From Cellvibrionaceae bacterium (GTDB lineage: Bacteria; Pseudomonadota; Gammaproteobacteria; Pseudomonadales; Cellvibrionaceae), in NCBI GenBank assembly GCA_024707385.1, contig JANPZW010000008.1:434001-498000 (forward strand): a stretch of 64,000 nt of DNA. The letters are read 5' to 3'. Position numbers and translations under genes: made by a program. Under the pieces are notes generated by a model. The model made no database searches, was not told the DNA's origin, and saw only the letters and a program-made list of their open reading frames with translations. Positions 28,694 to 37,632 of the stretch are shown here, piece by piece. Each line of letters starts with the position of its first letter. Within the stretch, counting starts at the first letter, position 1.

Positions 28694-31600
28694 TTATTCT
28701 GCCTTTTGATTGTCAGGGTCATAATCGAGATTGGGCTGCAACCACCTTTCCGTCTCCTGTTTGCTCCAGCCTTTTCGCTGAGCGAAATGCGCAACCTGGT
28801 CTTCGCCAATTTTTCCTACGCCAAAATATTTAGCCTGCGGGTGTGAAAAATACCAGCCGGAAACGGCGGCTGTGGGATACATGGCAAAATGCTCGGTTAA
28901 ATGTACCCCGGTATTATCTGTTGCACCAAGGAGCTGGAACAGCGCGGCCTTTTCCGTATGGTCAGGACAGGCCGGATAGCCCGGGGCAGGGCGTATTCCC
29001 CGGTATTTTTCTTTAATCAGCGATTCAGCATCAAGCTGCTCGTCTGCTGCGTATCCCCAAAACTCCGTGCGGACGCGTTCGTGCATACGCTCGGCGAAAG
29101 CCTCCGCGAGACGATCCGCCAGGGCTTTAACCATGATTGAATTATAGTCGTCCCCTTTTTTGGCGTACGACTCTGCCAGCTCTTCGGCACCTATTCCGGC
29201 AGTCACCACGAAAGCACCTATGTAATCGGTCTTTTCAGACTGCTGCGGGGCGACGAAATCTGCTAATGAATACAGATGGCCATCGGCGGTATTTTTATCC
29301 TGCTGCTGGCGCAGGTGATGCAGGGTCGCCTTGCCGGCACCGCAATGGACAAGGATATCGTCATGATTGACCGAATTGGCTGGCCAGAATCCAATCACTC
29401 CGCGCGCAGAAATGGAGCGTTTTGCAATAATTTCATCCAGTAAGTTGCGTGCGTCGTGATAGAGCTGAGTTGCCGCATCACCTACAACGTCGTCACTTAA
29501 AATTTGGGGATACTTGCCGGCGAGATCCCAGCTCACGAAAAAAGGCGTCCAATCAATATAATCCATTAGTTCTTGTAGTGGATATGAATCGAAAACCTTG
29601 ATGCCGGTAAATGTAGGCGCGGGAGGCGTGTAAGTCGACCAATCGATTGACGGTCGGCGCTGCACCGCATCCGCATAAGGAATCAGCGCGCGACGTTGCC
29701 GGTTTGCGGTGCGCTCGCGGACTTTTTCATAGTCGGCGCGCACCTCATCGATAAACTTTTCCCGATGCTCATCTGACAAAAGTTGCGAGGCCACGCCCAC
29801 TGCACGGGAGGCGTCCGCAACGTACACCACTTGGTTGTTGGAATATTGAGGCTCGATTTTGACGGCGGTATGCGCCTTTGAAGTGGTGGCTCCGCCGATC
29901 ATCAATGGTAAAGTGAAATTCTGCCGCTGCATTTCCTTGGCTACCGTCACCATTTCATCCAGTGACGGCGTGATCAGGCCGGAAAGCCCGATGATGTCGC
30001 AGGATTGTTCCCGCGCAGTTGCCAAGATTTTTTCACAGGGAACCATGACGCCGAGATCTATCACTTCGAAGTTATTGCATTGAAGCACGACGCCGACAAT
30101 ATTCTTGCCGATATCGTGTACGTCGCCTTTCACGGTGGCCATCAAAATCCGTCCTTGGGATTTTGCCCCGCTGGACTTCTCTTTCTCGATAAAGGGCTGT
30201 AAATAGGCCACTGCCTGCTTCATGACGCGGGCGGATTTGACGACCTGGGGAAGAAACATTTTGCCCGCGCCAAACAAATCGCCGACGATATTCATGCCGT
30301 CCATCAGGGGGCCTTCGATCACATCGAGCGGTCGTTTGGCGAGGCGGCGCGCTTCCTCCGTATCCTCAATAATGTGGGAGGTAATGCCCTTGACCAGCGC
30401 ATGCTGCAGACGTTTATCTACCGGCAAAGCGCGCCAAGCCTGGTCGTCTTTTTTGCTTTCACTGCTGCCGCCGTCCCGATATTTTTCGGCGATCTCAAGC
30501 AGGGCTTCTGTCGCATTGGGATTGCGATTGAGGACGACGTCCTCCACGCAATTCCTCAGTTCCGCCGGGAGGTCATCGTAGATCGCCAATTGGCCGGCAT
30601 TGACGATACCCATATTCATTCCGGCTTTGATGGCGTGGTAGAGAAATACGGAATGAATAGCTTCGCGAACCGGATTGTTGCCGCGGAAGGAAAACGATAC
30701 GTTGCTGACTCCGCCGGAGACGGATGCGTGGGGCAGATTTTCGCGGATCCATTGGGTCGCCTTAATGAAGTCGACGGCGTAGTTGTTGTGTTCTTCTATC
30801 CCTGTGGCGACGGCAAATATGTTCGGATCAAAAATAATATCTTCCGCCGGCATGCCGACGACTTCAGTCAAAATTCGATAGCTGCGCTGACAGATTTCCT
30901 TTTTTCGCGCTGCAGTATCGGCCTGCCCCGTCTCGTCAAAGGCCATGACGACAACGGCGGCGCCGTAGCGGCGGCATAAAGTTGCCTGCTGGATAAATTC
31001 TTCTTCACCACCTTTGAGGCTGATGGAGTTGACGATAGGCTTGCTCTGGATACATTTGAGTCCAGCTTCAATGACCGACCATTTGGATGAGTCGACCATG
31101 ATCGGGACTTTGGCGATGTCCGGCTCTCCCGCCAGCAGATTGAGGAAGCGCACTATGGCCTTTTCGGCGTCCAGCATCCCCTCGTCCATATTGATATCGA
31201 TGACTTGCGCACCGTTTTCCACCTGATCAAGCGCGACCTCAAGTGCAGTCGTGTAATCCTCATCAATGATCAGTTTTTTGAAGCGTGCAGATCCGGTGAC
31301 ATTGCAGCGTTCACCGACGTTAACAAAGAGGGAGTCACGGCGGATATTGAAAGGCTCCAGACCCGAAAGGCGACACGCCGGTTCGATGGCTGGAATGGCT
31401 CTTGGGGCGTGGCGAGCGACCACCGCGGCAATGGCCGCTATATGCGCTGGGGTGGTGCCGCAACAGCCGCCGATAATATTGACGAAGCCGCTGGCTGCGA
31501 AATCTCCGACGATTGCAGCCATTTCTTCGGCGGATTGGTCGTACTCCCCGAATTCGTTGGGGAGGCCGGCGTTGGGATGCGCCGATACACGACAGTTGGC

Positions 31601-32399
31601 AACGCGGGACAGCTCCTGCAGATAAGGGCGCAGTTCCGTGGCGCCGAGCGCGCAGTTGAGGCCGATGGCAAGCGGTTTGGCGTGGGCCAGCGAATTGTAG
31701 AACGCCTCAGTGGTTTGCCCCGACAGGGGTTCGGCCGGACGCATCGGTGATCGTGCCCGAAATCATAATGGGCAGCTCGCATCCGTTGCGCTCGAAGTAT
31801 TGGGATATAGAAAATATCGCCGCCTTGGCATTCAGAGTGTCGAAGATGGTCTCGATTAATAATATATCGGCGCCGCCTTTGACCAGCCCATCGATGGCCA
31901 CCGTATAGTCCTGGACCAGCTCATCAAACGAAATATTACGTGCGCTTGGGTCGTTTACGTCTGGAGAAATTGAGCAGGTTCGGCTGGTGGGACCAAGAAC
32001 ACCTGCCACGAAGCGCGGTTTTTCCGGCGTCTTTAACGAGAATTCATCAGCGAGGCTGCGGGCGAGTTGGGCCGCAGTAAAATTGAGCTCGAAGACGATA
32101 TGTTCCAGCTTGTAGTCCGACTGGGACACGGCTGTACTGTTAAATGTATTGGTTTCAAGGATGTCTGCGCCTGCCGCGAGATAGGCTCGATGGATCTCCT
32201 GAATAATCTGGGGTTGAGTCAGGCACAGAAGGTCGTTGTTGCCCCCCAGATCGGTCGGATGTTGGGCGAATCGCTCGCCTCGGTAATCCGCTTCCTTGAG
32301 TTTATAACTCTGGATCATGGTGCCCATGGCACCATCGAGCACAAGGATTTGTTGATTAAGACGCTGGTTAAGAGCGGATGAGCGACTGGATTGGTCCAC
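28694..32399 (-). CDS. metH: Cobalamin-dependent methionine synthase, frameshifted in this sequence
   Basis: Transfers methyl from methyl-tetrahydrofolate to homocysteine through cobalamin. About 1235 codons, full length. Domains in order: homocysteine binding ([10 protein letters not shown]; zinc Cys in GLNCALG and GGCCGTTP), pterin binding, cobalamin binding ([14 protein letters not shown]), and SAM-dependent reactivation ([15 protein letters not shown]). The reading frame breaks at a G4 run on the plus strand (31726-31729); one base fewer restores [15 protein letters not shown]. Start is GTG at 32399. No cobalamin riboswitch is visible upstream. Confidence 0.92.
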
Positions 32400-32412
32400 T
32401 TAGGCAACCTAT

Positions 32413-32428
32413 ATCAAAATTTTTTGAT
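32413..32428. promoter_or_regulatory. Inverted repeat ATCAAAA-TT-TTTTGAT before metH
   Basis: A perfect 7-bp inverted repeat lies 14 bp before the metH GTG. On the minus strand it sits in the spacer of a possible promoter (TTGCCC, 17-18 bp, TGATAT). It may be a repressor site; it does not match the MetJ or MetR boxes I know. Confidence 0.35.
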
Positions 32429-32470
32429 GCAGAGGGCAAATTGTAACAGAATCATTTCCCATGAGGCTGT

Positions 32471-32521
32471 TTTCATGGCGGCCGCTATTGGCTAAAATAC
32501 CTGAGTATTTTACTAGGGTTT
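32471..32521 (+). promoter_or_regulatory. nfuA promoter with type-1 IscR-like operator
   Basis: ATACCTGAGTATTTTACTAG (32497-32516, continuing GGTTT to 32521) closely matches the type-1 IscR consensus (ATASYYGACTRWWWYAGTCRR-like). It overlaps or abuts a -10 TAAAAT (32493-32498) with a weak -35 TTTTCA 16 bp upstream. Repression of nfuA by [2Fe-2S]-IscR is inferred; IscR control of nfuA is known in Pseudomonas aeruginosa. Confidence 0.7.
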
Positions 32522-32549
32522 ATCTCCCGCTGTATCAGAGACCTTCTTT

Positions 32550-33155
32550 ATGTCACAAGTGGAAAAATGGGTTCCGAGCGTAACAATCACAGATTCTGCG
32601 CAAGAGTATCTGGCCCAGTTGCTCAGCAAGCAAAACTGTGAAGGCATAGGTATACGTATGTTCGTTGCCAGCCCCGGAACTCCTCAGGCGGAAACTTGCA
32701 TCGCATACCTGCGCCCGGGTGAAGAAAAAGAAGGTGACGTGATGGTCCCTTTAAATGGTATTAATGCTTGGTTTGAAGGCAAGAGTCTGCCTTATTTGGA
32801 AGAAGCCAAAGTTGATTACGCTCCGGATCGTATGGGTGGTCAGTTGACGATAAGGGCGCCCAATTCGAAAATGCCCAAAATCAACGACGACAGTCCGATT
32901 GAAGACAAAATTAATTATGTGCTCTTCAATGAAGTGAATCCTGGCTTGGCTGCTCATGGTGGCAATGTGAGTTTGGTGCAGGTAACGACTGATGGTTATG
33001 CGGTGCTCAAGTTTGGCGGTGGCTGCCAGGGCTGCAGTGCTGTCGACCTTACTCTGAAAGAGGGAGTGGAAAAAACTCTGCTGAGCAAAATCCCGGAGCT
33101 TAAAGGTTTGCGCGATGCTACTGACCATAGCGACACATCAAACGCATATTATTGA
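32550..33155 (+). CDS. nfuA: Fe-S biogenesis protein NfuA
   Basis: Carrier that delivers 4Fe-4S clusters to apoproteins under stress. 201 residues: a degenerate A-type scaffold domain at the N-terminus ([16 protein letters not shown]) and a C-terminal Nfu domain with the cluster-binding CxxC in [12 protein letters not shown]. An IscR-like operator lies directly upstream. It ends 8 bp from a convergent gene. Confidence 0.95.
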   Translation: MSQVEKWVPSVTITDSAQEYLAQLLSKQNCEGIGIRMFVASPGTPQAETCIAYLRPGEEKEGDVMVPLNGINAWFEGKSLPYLEEAKVDYAPDRMGGQLTIRAPNSKMPKINDDSPIEDKINYVLFNEVNPGLAAHGGNVSLVQVTTDGYAVLKFGGGCQGCSAVDLTLKEGVEKTLLSKIPELKGLRDATDHSDTSNAYY

Positions 33156-33163
33156 TTGCGGAA

Positions 33164-33577
33164 TTAGCCTTCCAGAATCAGCTTTTCACTGTGTTCGAAT
33201 AACATCTTTATAAAATCGAATTGGGGGCTCCCATCAAGCAGCTCCCGTCTCAGTCCCGCTACCGCGCCGTCTATCCATTCCACACAGTATTTTTCAAAAT
33301 GTTGCTCGCGATAGCGATCGTGCCAATAACTGATTAGCAGTGTGCGCGTTTTTGATGACCCGAGAATGGTTTGAATATTGGTGAGGAAGTTGGTAACGGT
33401 GCGGACAGTGTTAAGTTGACGACACACAGCGTCCGGCACGAACACATAGTCCTGGCCGGACATTTCGGCCACTCGCAAGTCGTACCACAAGGAGCGCCGA
33501 TCCGCGAGCTCACCTAAGAATCGCTCGAGAGTATTATCCTGATTTATATGATTAGGCAGGGTCGGGGTCAGAGTCAT
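33164..33577 (-). CDS. Protein of unknown function
   Basis: 137 residues, soluble, no signal peptide or membrane segment. Notable patches are LERFLGELADRRSLWYDLRVAEMSG and LISYWHDRYREQHFEKYCVEWIDGAV. I recognise no family. ATG 33577 is chosen over the TTG at 33583 because a GGAA lies 7 bases upstream of it. Convergent with nfuA. Codon usage looks like that of the neighbours. Confidence 0.6.
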   Translation of the reverse strand: MTLTPTLPNHINQDNTLERFLGELADRRSLWYDLRVAEMSGQDYVFVPDAVCRQLNTVRTVTNFLTNIQTILGSSKTRTLLISYWHDRYREQHFEKYCVEWIDGAVAGLRRELLDGSPQFDFIKMLFEHSEKLILEG

Positions 33578-33816
33578 GGCCAATTCCAGATGTTAGAAAA
33601 CGTCTATCCGTACGTTAGCTTTGCTAACCCGATCCTTATTCTTGCTGATAGCTGCGATTGAGCTTGATTGAAATTTACTGCAGGAAAGCTAACAGCGCCT
33701 CATGCAAAAATCCAGTATTCCTTCGGGGGATATTTACTTTTGTGTGGTAAATCCACTGCGGAGCGTGAGCTAGTAGAGTTCGAGGTGAAGTTGCAGGTGG
33801 TTGGTGAAAGGGAGGG

Positions 33817-33856
33817 AAAAGGGCGCGATGACGGTTGCCGTCATCGCGCTTGAAAA
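33817..33856 (-). terminator. Terminator-like hairpin after the DAHP synthase gene
   Basis: GCGCGATGACGG (33823-33834) and CCGTCATCGCGC (33838-33849) form a perfect 12-bp stem with a 3-base loop, 10 bp after the stop of the minus-strand gene. On that strand CCCTTTTCCC follows, a weak T-tract. Confidence 0.7.
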
Positions 33857-33859
33857 GAA

Positions 33860-34933
33860 TTAATTTCTGGCGGCAAGGATCGCTTTGATTTTATCTCGCA
33901 TTGAGCGCAGGGTGTTTTCCGTCGTTTCCCAGTCGATACACGCATCAGTAACAGATACACCATATTTGAGATCTTTCAAATCTGCCGGGATTTTTTGACT
34001 GCCCGCACCTATATTGCTTTCCACCATCACGCCAATAATGGATTTGTTGCCTTCGACGATTTGATTGGCAACATTATCCAAAACCAGCGGTTGTAATTCG
34101 TGGCTTTTGTTGGAGTTGGCGTGACTGCAATCCACCATGATGTTGGTGGGCACTCCGGCTTGTGCCAGCTCTTTCTCACAAACGGCTACGCTGACAGAGT
34201 CGTAATTTGGTTTGCCATTGCCTCCGCGCAATACCACATGTCCATAAGGGTTGCCTCTGGTGTGAATGATGGAGACTTGACCGTCCGCATTGATGCCCAG
34301 GAAACGATGGGGGTTTGATACAGATTGCAGAGCATTGATGGCAACTGTGAGGCTGCCGTCAGTACCGTTTTTGAAGCCGACAGCGGAAGACAGGCCGCTC
34401 GCCATTTCCCGGTGGGTTTGGGATTCTGTTGTGCGTGCGCCAATTGCCGACCAGGAAATCAAATCCTGCAGATATTGCGGCGAGATGGGGTCGAGGGCTT
34501 CTGTGGCGGCGGGCAATCCCAGTTCCGCGATATCCAGCAACAGGCGTCGCCCCACGTGCAGGCCATCCTGGATTTTGAAGGAGTCGTTGAGATAGGGGTC
34601 GTTGATCAATCCTTTCCAGCCGACTGTCGTGCGCGGCTTCTCGAAATAAACGCGCATGACGATAAATAAAGTGTCAGCAACTTCGGCTGCCAGCTTCTTC
34701 AAGCGGTTGGCATAGTCGATGGCCGCTTTAGGGTCGTGGATCGAGCAAGGGCCTATTACGACCAGCAGACGGTGATCGTCGCGGTCGAGGATGCGGCGGA
34801 TGATTTCGCGACCTTGGGTTACGGTTTCGGAGGCTGTTTCGCTGATCGGCAAGGCGCGCTTCAGCTCGGCTGGGGAGATCAGCACTTCTTGGGATACGAC
34901 ATTGATATTGTCGACGGACAGAGAATTATTCAT
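33860..34933 (-). CDS. 3-deoxy-7-phosphoheptulonate (DAHP) synthase, class I (AroG/F/H type)
   Basis: First step of the shikimate pathway: phosphoenolpyruvate plus erythrose 4-phosphate to DAHP. About 357 residues. Signatures: LLVVIGPCSIHDPKAAIDYA, FEKPRTTVGWKGLINDP, GARTTESQTHREMASG, and MVDCSHANSNK. The isozyme (Phe-, Tyr- or Trp-sensitive) cannot be read from the sequence, so no symbol is given. The ATG 34933 is chosen over GTG 34942; neither has a clear Shine-Dalgarno. Confidence 0.93.
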   Translation of the reverse strand: MNNSLSVDNINVVSQEVLISPAELKRALPISETASETVTQGREIIRRILDRDDHRLLVVIGPCSIHDPKAAIDYANRLKKLAAEVADTLFIVMRVYFEKPRTTVGWKGLINDPYLNDSFKIQDGLHVGRRLLLDIAELGLPAATEALDPISPQYLQDLISWSAIGARTTESQTHREMASGLSSAVGFKNGTDGSLTVAINALQSVSNPHRFLGINADGQVSIIHTRGNPYGHVVLRGGNGKPNYDSVSVAVCEKELAQAGVPTNIMVDCSHANSNKSHELQPLVLDNVANQIVEGNKSIIGVMVESNIGAGSQKIPADLKDLKYGVSVTDACIDWETTENTLRSMRDKIKAILAARN

Positions 34934-35075
34934 GAAGATCACTATGCAATTTGCTTTTCGGGTTGTGCGTGGCGATGGCTGGCCGGTTCATAGGCCGCAT
35001 TCTACTGAATTGTCTGCGAGTTGTCCGAATAGTGTAGCGGAACAGCGCGATAGAGATTAACTATGAAGTTTGGAT

Positions 35076-35152
35076 TGGTCGGAGAGACAGGATTCGAACC
35101 TGCGGCCCCTGCCTCCCGAAGGCAGTGCTCTACCAAGCTGAGCTACTCTCCG
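35076..35152 (-). tRNA. tRNA-Pro (CGG)
   Basis: Reading the minus strand, acceptor CGGAGAG pairs with CTCTCCG, discriminator A and CCA are encoded, and the anticodon loop TTCGGGA within stem TGCC/GGCA gives CGG. D-arm GCTCAG..GGTAGAGC and T-loop GGTTCGAATCC are canonical. Confidence 0.96.
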
Positions 35153-35159
35153 ATATCTG

Positions 35160-35183
35160 AATAGCGCTATCTGTGGCGCTATT
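35160..35183. repeat. Inverted repeat before tRNA-Pro(CGG)
   Basis: AATAGCGC (35160-35167) and GCGCTATT (35176-35183) are perfect 8-bp inverted repeats with an 8-base centre, just upstream of the minus-strand tRNA. They may form a leader hairpin. Confidence 0.5.
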
Positions 35184-35388
35184 TTGCGGGATGGGTCAAA
35201 AAAGCGGGCGCAGTATCGCTTTTTTCAAAATCTTTGGCAAACATTTGTTGTCTTGTAAGTTGTCACTAATGTGCAGGCTATTAACTTGATGTTAAGCCCG
35301 TTATATTCGCGCGCAGTGGCTGTTCATAAGGGAGGTCGCAGCGACTTCCAATCGGAATTCACATAGGTCGAGTAGGCATAACACGCTC

Positions 35389-36429
35389 ATGAATCCCCAA
35401 GTCGCCGATGCTTTGTCGCGCTTTGTCAGCTGGGTCAAAAAGGATGCGCTCCCTTTGTGGTTGGAGCGAGCGCTGCATGTCCCTGGCGGCTGGTTTTCCG
35501 CCCAATTGTCCGCATCGGGCAGGCCTGTTGTAGGTGAGGTTGTTCATTTGGCCAGTCAGGCGCAGATGCTCTATGTCATCTGTCGTGCCGAGCAACTCGG
35601 GTGGTTGAGTGGCAAGCGCAAATTGGCCCGTTCGATTATTGATTTTGCAGGGCGGCATGGCACATTACCCTGTCGCAGTGACGGGTATGTGCGCTCTCTT
35701 CAGTCATCATTTGAGATTCTGGATGCGCAGATGGATCCGGCGGACCACGCTTGGTTTGTCATGGCGAATACAGCTTGCTTCGCAGCATTCAGCGATATGC
35801 TGGATCTGCGCCGCGTCTACAACATTGTCGATTGGTTGAATATTCATTTTGCCGACGGCTCCACTTGGCTTGATTCTGATCGGAAATCGCGGGGTCCTCC
35901 AGAGCTGCTTCGATTGATGTTGCGGGCTTATGTGTATCTGGATGAGGTAACCCAAAAGCCGGTATGGCGTCAGCGGGCGCAGAGGCTGTTTCATTATTGC
36001 TCTGAAGAATATTTTTCCGCTGGAGAGGGCGCTACGGAGCTGTGTTCGGCAGGCCGCGCGGAGCTGTTTGCGTGGGTAAAGCTTTTGTGTCACTACGAGC
36101 GCCGTATTGGCGGAGCGCTTGAATTGGCAGAGCGGGTTTATCAACAGTCTTATGTTGAAATGACTCCGGGGATTAAGTCGAAGGAATTCGGCGGCCTCGT
36201 TTTGACCGAGTCGCTCGGCGCGGGCTTGGAGTTGTGTGCAAGCGGCGAAGGTAGTGAGGAGGATGTTCTGTCCTGTGTGACGCGGATATTCGATCAATAC
36301 CTATCGAGGGATGTTCCGGGCATGTTTGTCGACGAGCCCCAATCACCAAACTCCACTGGCTCGGTGGCCACTCTGGTGAGCCTGTTCGACGCTGCCGTCT
36401 CTGCCAATCGCTTGCTTCTGCAAAAGTAA
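35389..36429 (+). CDS. AGE-family (N-acylglucosamine 2-epimerase-like) sugar epimerase/isomerase
   Basis: 346 residues with the (alpha/alpha)6-barrel AGE-family pattern: Arg/His-rich helices such as LASQAQMLYVICRAEQLG, MDPADHAWFVMANTACFAAF, and GPPELLRLMLRAYVYLDE. Members interconvert mannose/fructose or epimerise cellobiose or mannobiose at C2. The adjacent LacI regulator and GH5 mannanase favour a role on mannose or manno-oligosaccharides (inference). Shorter than typical AGE proteins (about 390), but no frameshift is obvious. It ends 7 bp from the convergent LacI gene. Confidence 0.75.
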   Translation: MNPQVADALSRFVSWVKKDALPLWLERALHVPGGWFSAQLSASGRPVVGEVVHLASQAQMLYVICRAEQLGWLSGKRKLARSIIDFAGRHGTLPCRSDGYVRSLQSSFEILDAQMDPADHAWFVMANTACFAAFSDMLDLRRVYNIVDWLNIHFADGSTWLDSDRKSRGPPELLRLMLRAYVYLDEVTQKPVWRQRAQRLFHYCSEEYFSAGEGATELCSAGRAELFAWVKLLCHYERRIGGALELAERVYQQSYVEMTPGIKSKEFGGLVLTESLGAGLELCASGEGSEEDVLSCVTRIFDQYLSRDVPGMFVDEPQSPNSTGSVATLVSLFDAAVSANRLLLQK

Positions 36430-36436
36430 CCTGTTC

Positions 36437-37426
36437 TCAGTTTGCAGGCGGGGCGCAGGTGCTCTGGCGAATCACAATTTCGGTCGGCAGCACGAGTTCA
36501 AGGTTCGATAGCTCTTCTCCTTCGATAACGCGCAGTAGTGTATCCATGGCCAGTTTGCCAATTTCCTCGGCCGGTTGTGCCATGGTGGTAAGGCCCGGCT
36601 CCCAGTACTTCGCGTAAGGGATGTCGTCGAATCCGGTGACGGAGACGTCTTCGGGCACGCGCAGCCCTCCGGCTTTGAGTGCCTGTGTAGCCCCCAGAGC
36701 CATTTCATCATTCATGCTGCAGATCGCCGTCGGCATTTGTTTGAGACGAAAAAATTGTTTGGCGGCGTTTTGGCCTGACCACATGGTGAAGTCGCCCTCC
36801 GCGACCAGCTCCTTTTCAAAGGCAATGCCGGCTGCTGTCAGGCCGGATTTATAGCCTTGCAGGCGATCTATGCTGTGCGGATTGTCTTTCAGGCCCGAGA
36901 TCACGCCGATACGTCTATGGCCCAGCGAAGTCAGATAGCCCACCATGGCTTTGGTGGCGGCGATGTTATCGACGCGGATCGATGGCCCGGGAGTGCCTTC
37001 GCAACCACAGGCGTTGACCCAGGGGATTTTCTGCGTGCTTGAGCTCATCGATTGAGGTCGCAATTGGATAACGCCATCCGCCAAGCGAGTCTCCACACGA
37101 TTTACATATTCCTGCTCCCGTTTTGAGGTTTCCCGTGTATCTCCCAAAAGCACGGCGTAACCTTTCTGCTGCGCGCGATCCTCAATCGCCTGGATGACCT
37201 GGGAAAAGAACGGGTTGGTGATATCGGGCACCAGCACCACTATGGCGAAGGATTTGGCCGCGCGAAAGTTGCGTGCCAGCAGGTTGGGTGTGTAGCCCAC
37301 GGCTTTGATCGCATCGTGAACCTTTTTTAGGCTTTCTTCCGACACTTTTTCTGGGTTGGTCAGCGCTCTGGAGACGGTGGCGACTGAAACGCCGGCAGTC
37401 AGCGCCACTTCGCGGATGTTGGACAT
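36437..37426 (-). CDS. LacI-family transcriptional regulator
   Basis: 329 residues. The N-terminal helix-turn-helix and hinge are typical (IREVALTAGVSVATVSRALTN; then GYTPNLLARNF), followed by a periplasmic-binding-protein-like effector domain (VLVPDITNPFFSQVIQAIE; FDDIPYAKYWEPGLTT). Resembles the CytR/CcpA-type subgroup. Divergent from the GH5 lipoprotein gene, so it probably controls that gene and the sugar epimerase in response to a mannan-derived sugar. No Shine-Dalgarno is visible: the region before the ATG is occupied by a palindrome. Confidence 0.9.
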   Translation of the reverse strand: MSNIREVALTAGVSVATVSRALTNPEKVSEESLKKVHDAIKAVGYTPNLLARNFRAAKSFAIVVLVPDITNPFFSQVIQAIEDRAQQKGYAVLLGDTRETSKREQEYVNRVETRLADGVIQLRPQSMSSSTQKIPWVNACGCEGTPGPSIRVDNIAATKAMVGYLTSLGHRRIGVISGLKDNPHSIDRLQGYKSGLTAAGIAFEKELVAEGDFTMWSGQNAAKQFFRLKQMPTAICSMNDEMALGATQALKAGGLRVPEDVSVTGFDDIPYAKYWEPGLTTMAQPAEEIGKLAMDTLLRVIEGEELSNLELVLPTEIVIRQSTCAPPAN

Positions 37427-37428
37427 GG

Positions 37429-37445
37429 CTAAATCACTGATTTAG
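37429..37445. promoter_or_regulatory. 17-bp palindrome at the LacI-gene start
   Basis: CTAAATCA-C-TGATTTAG is a perfect inverted repeat with a single central base, ending 2 bases before the regulator's start codon. It could be an autoregulatory operator or an RNA hairpin that hides the initiation site. It lacks the central CG of most LacI-family operators. Confidence 0.5.
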
Positions 37446-37632
37446 AGGGATTTTTCGCGGGAATTTACCGCAAAAGAGGCGTGCACACCAGGAAAATGTT
37501 GGGCGGGCGATGCGCTGAGGCCGGCCGAAGCTGTTGGTCTGCTTGACGCGGTGCCCGGAATCTGGCGCCATGGGTGCCTCCGCTAAAGGGCTATTCTTGG
37601 CCCGGCTCTGTTTATGTTGCTTAGGAAAAGCC

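Noticed and set aside
28694..32549. Cobalamin or SAM/SAH riboswitch upstream of metH
   Set aside because: Only 150 bp lie between metH and divergent nfuA; I see no B12 box or the conserved stems of SAM/SAH riboswitches.
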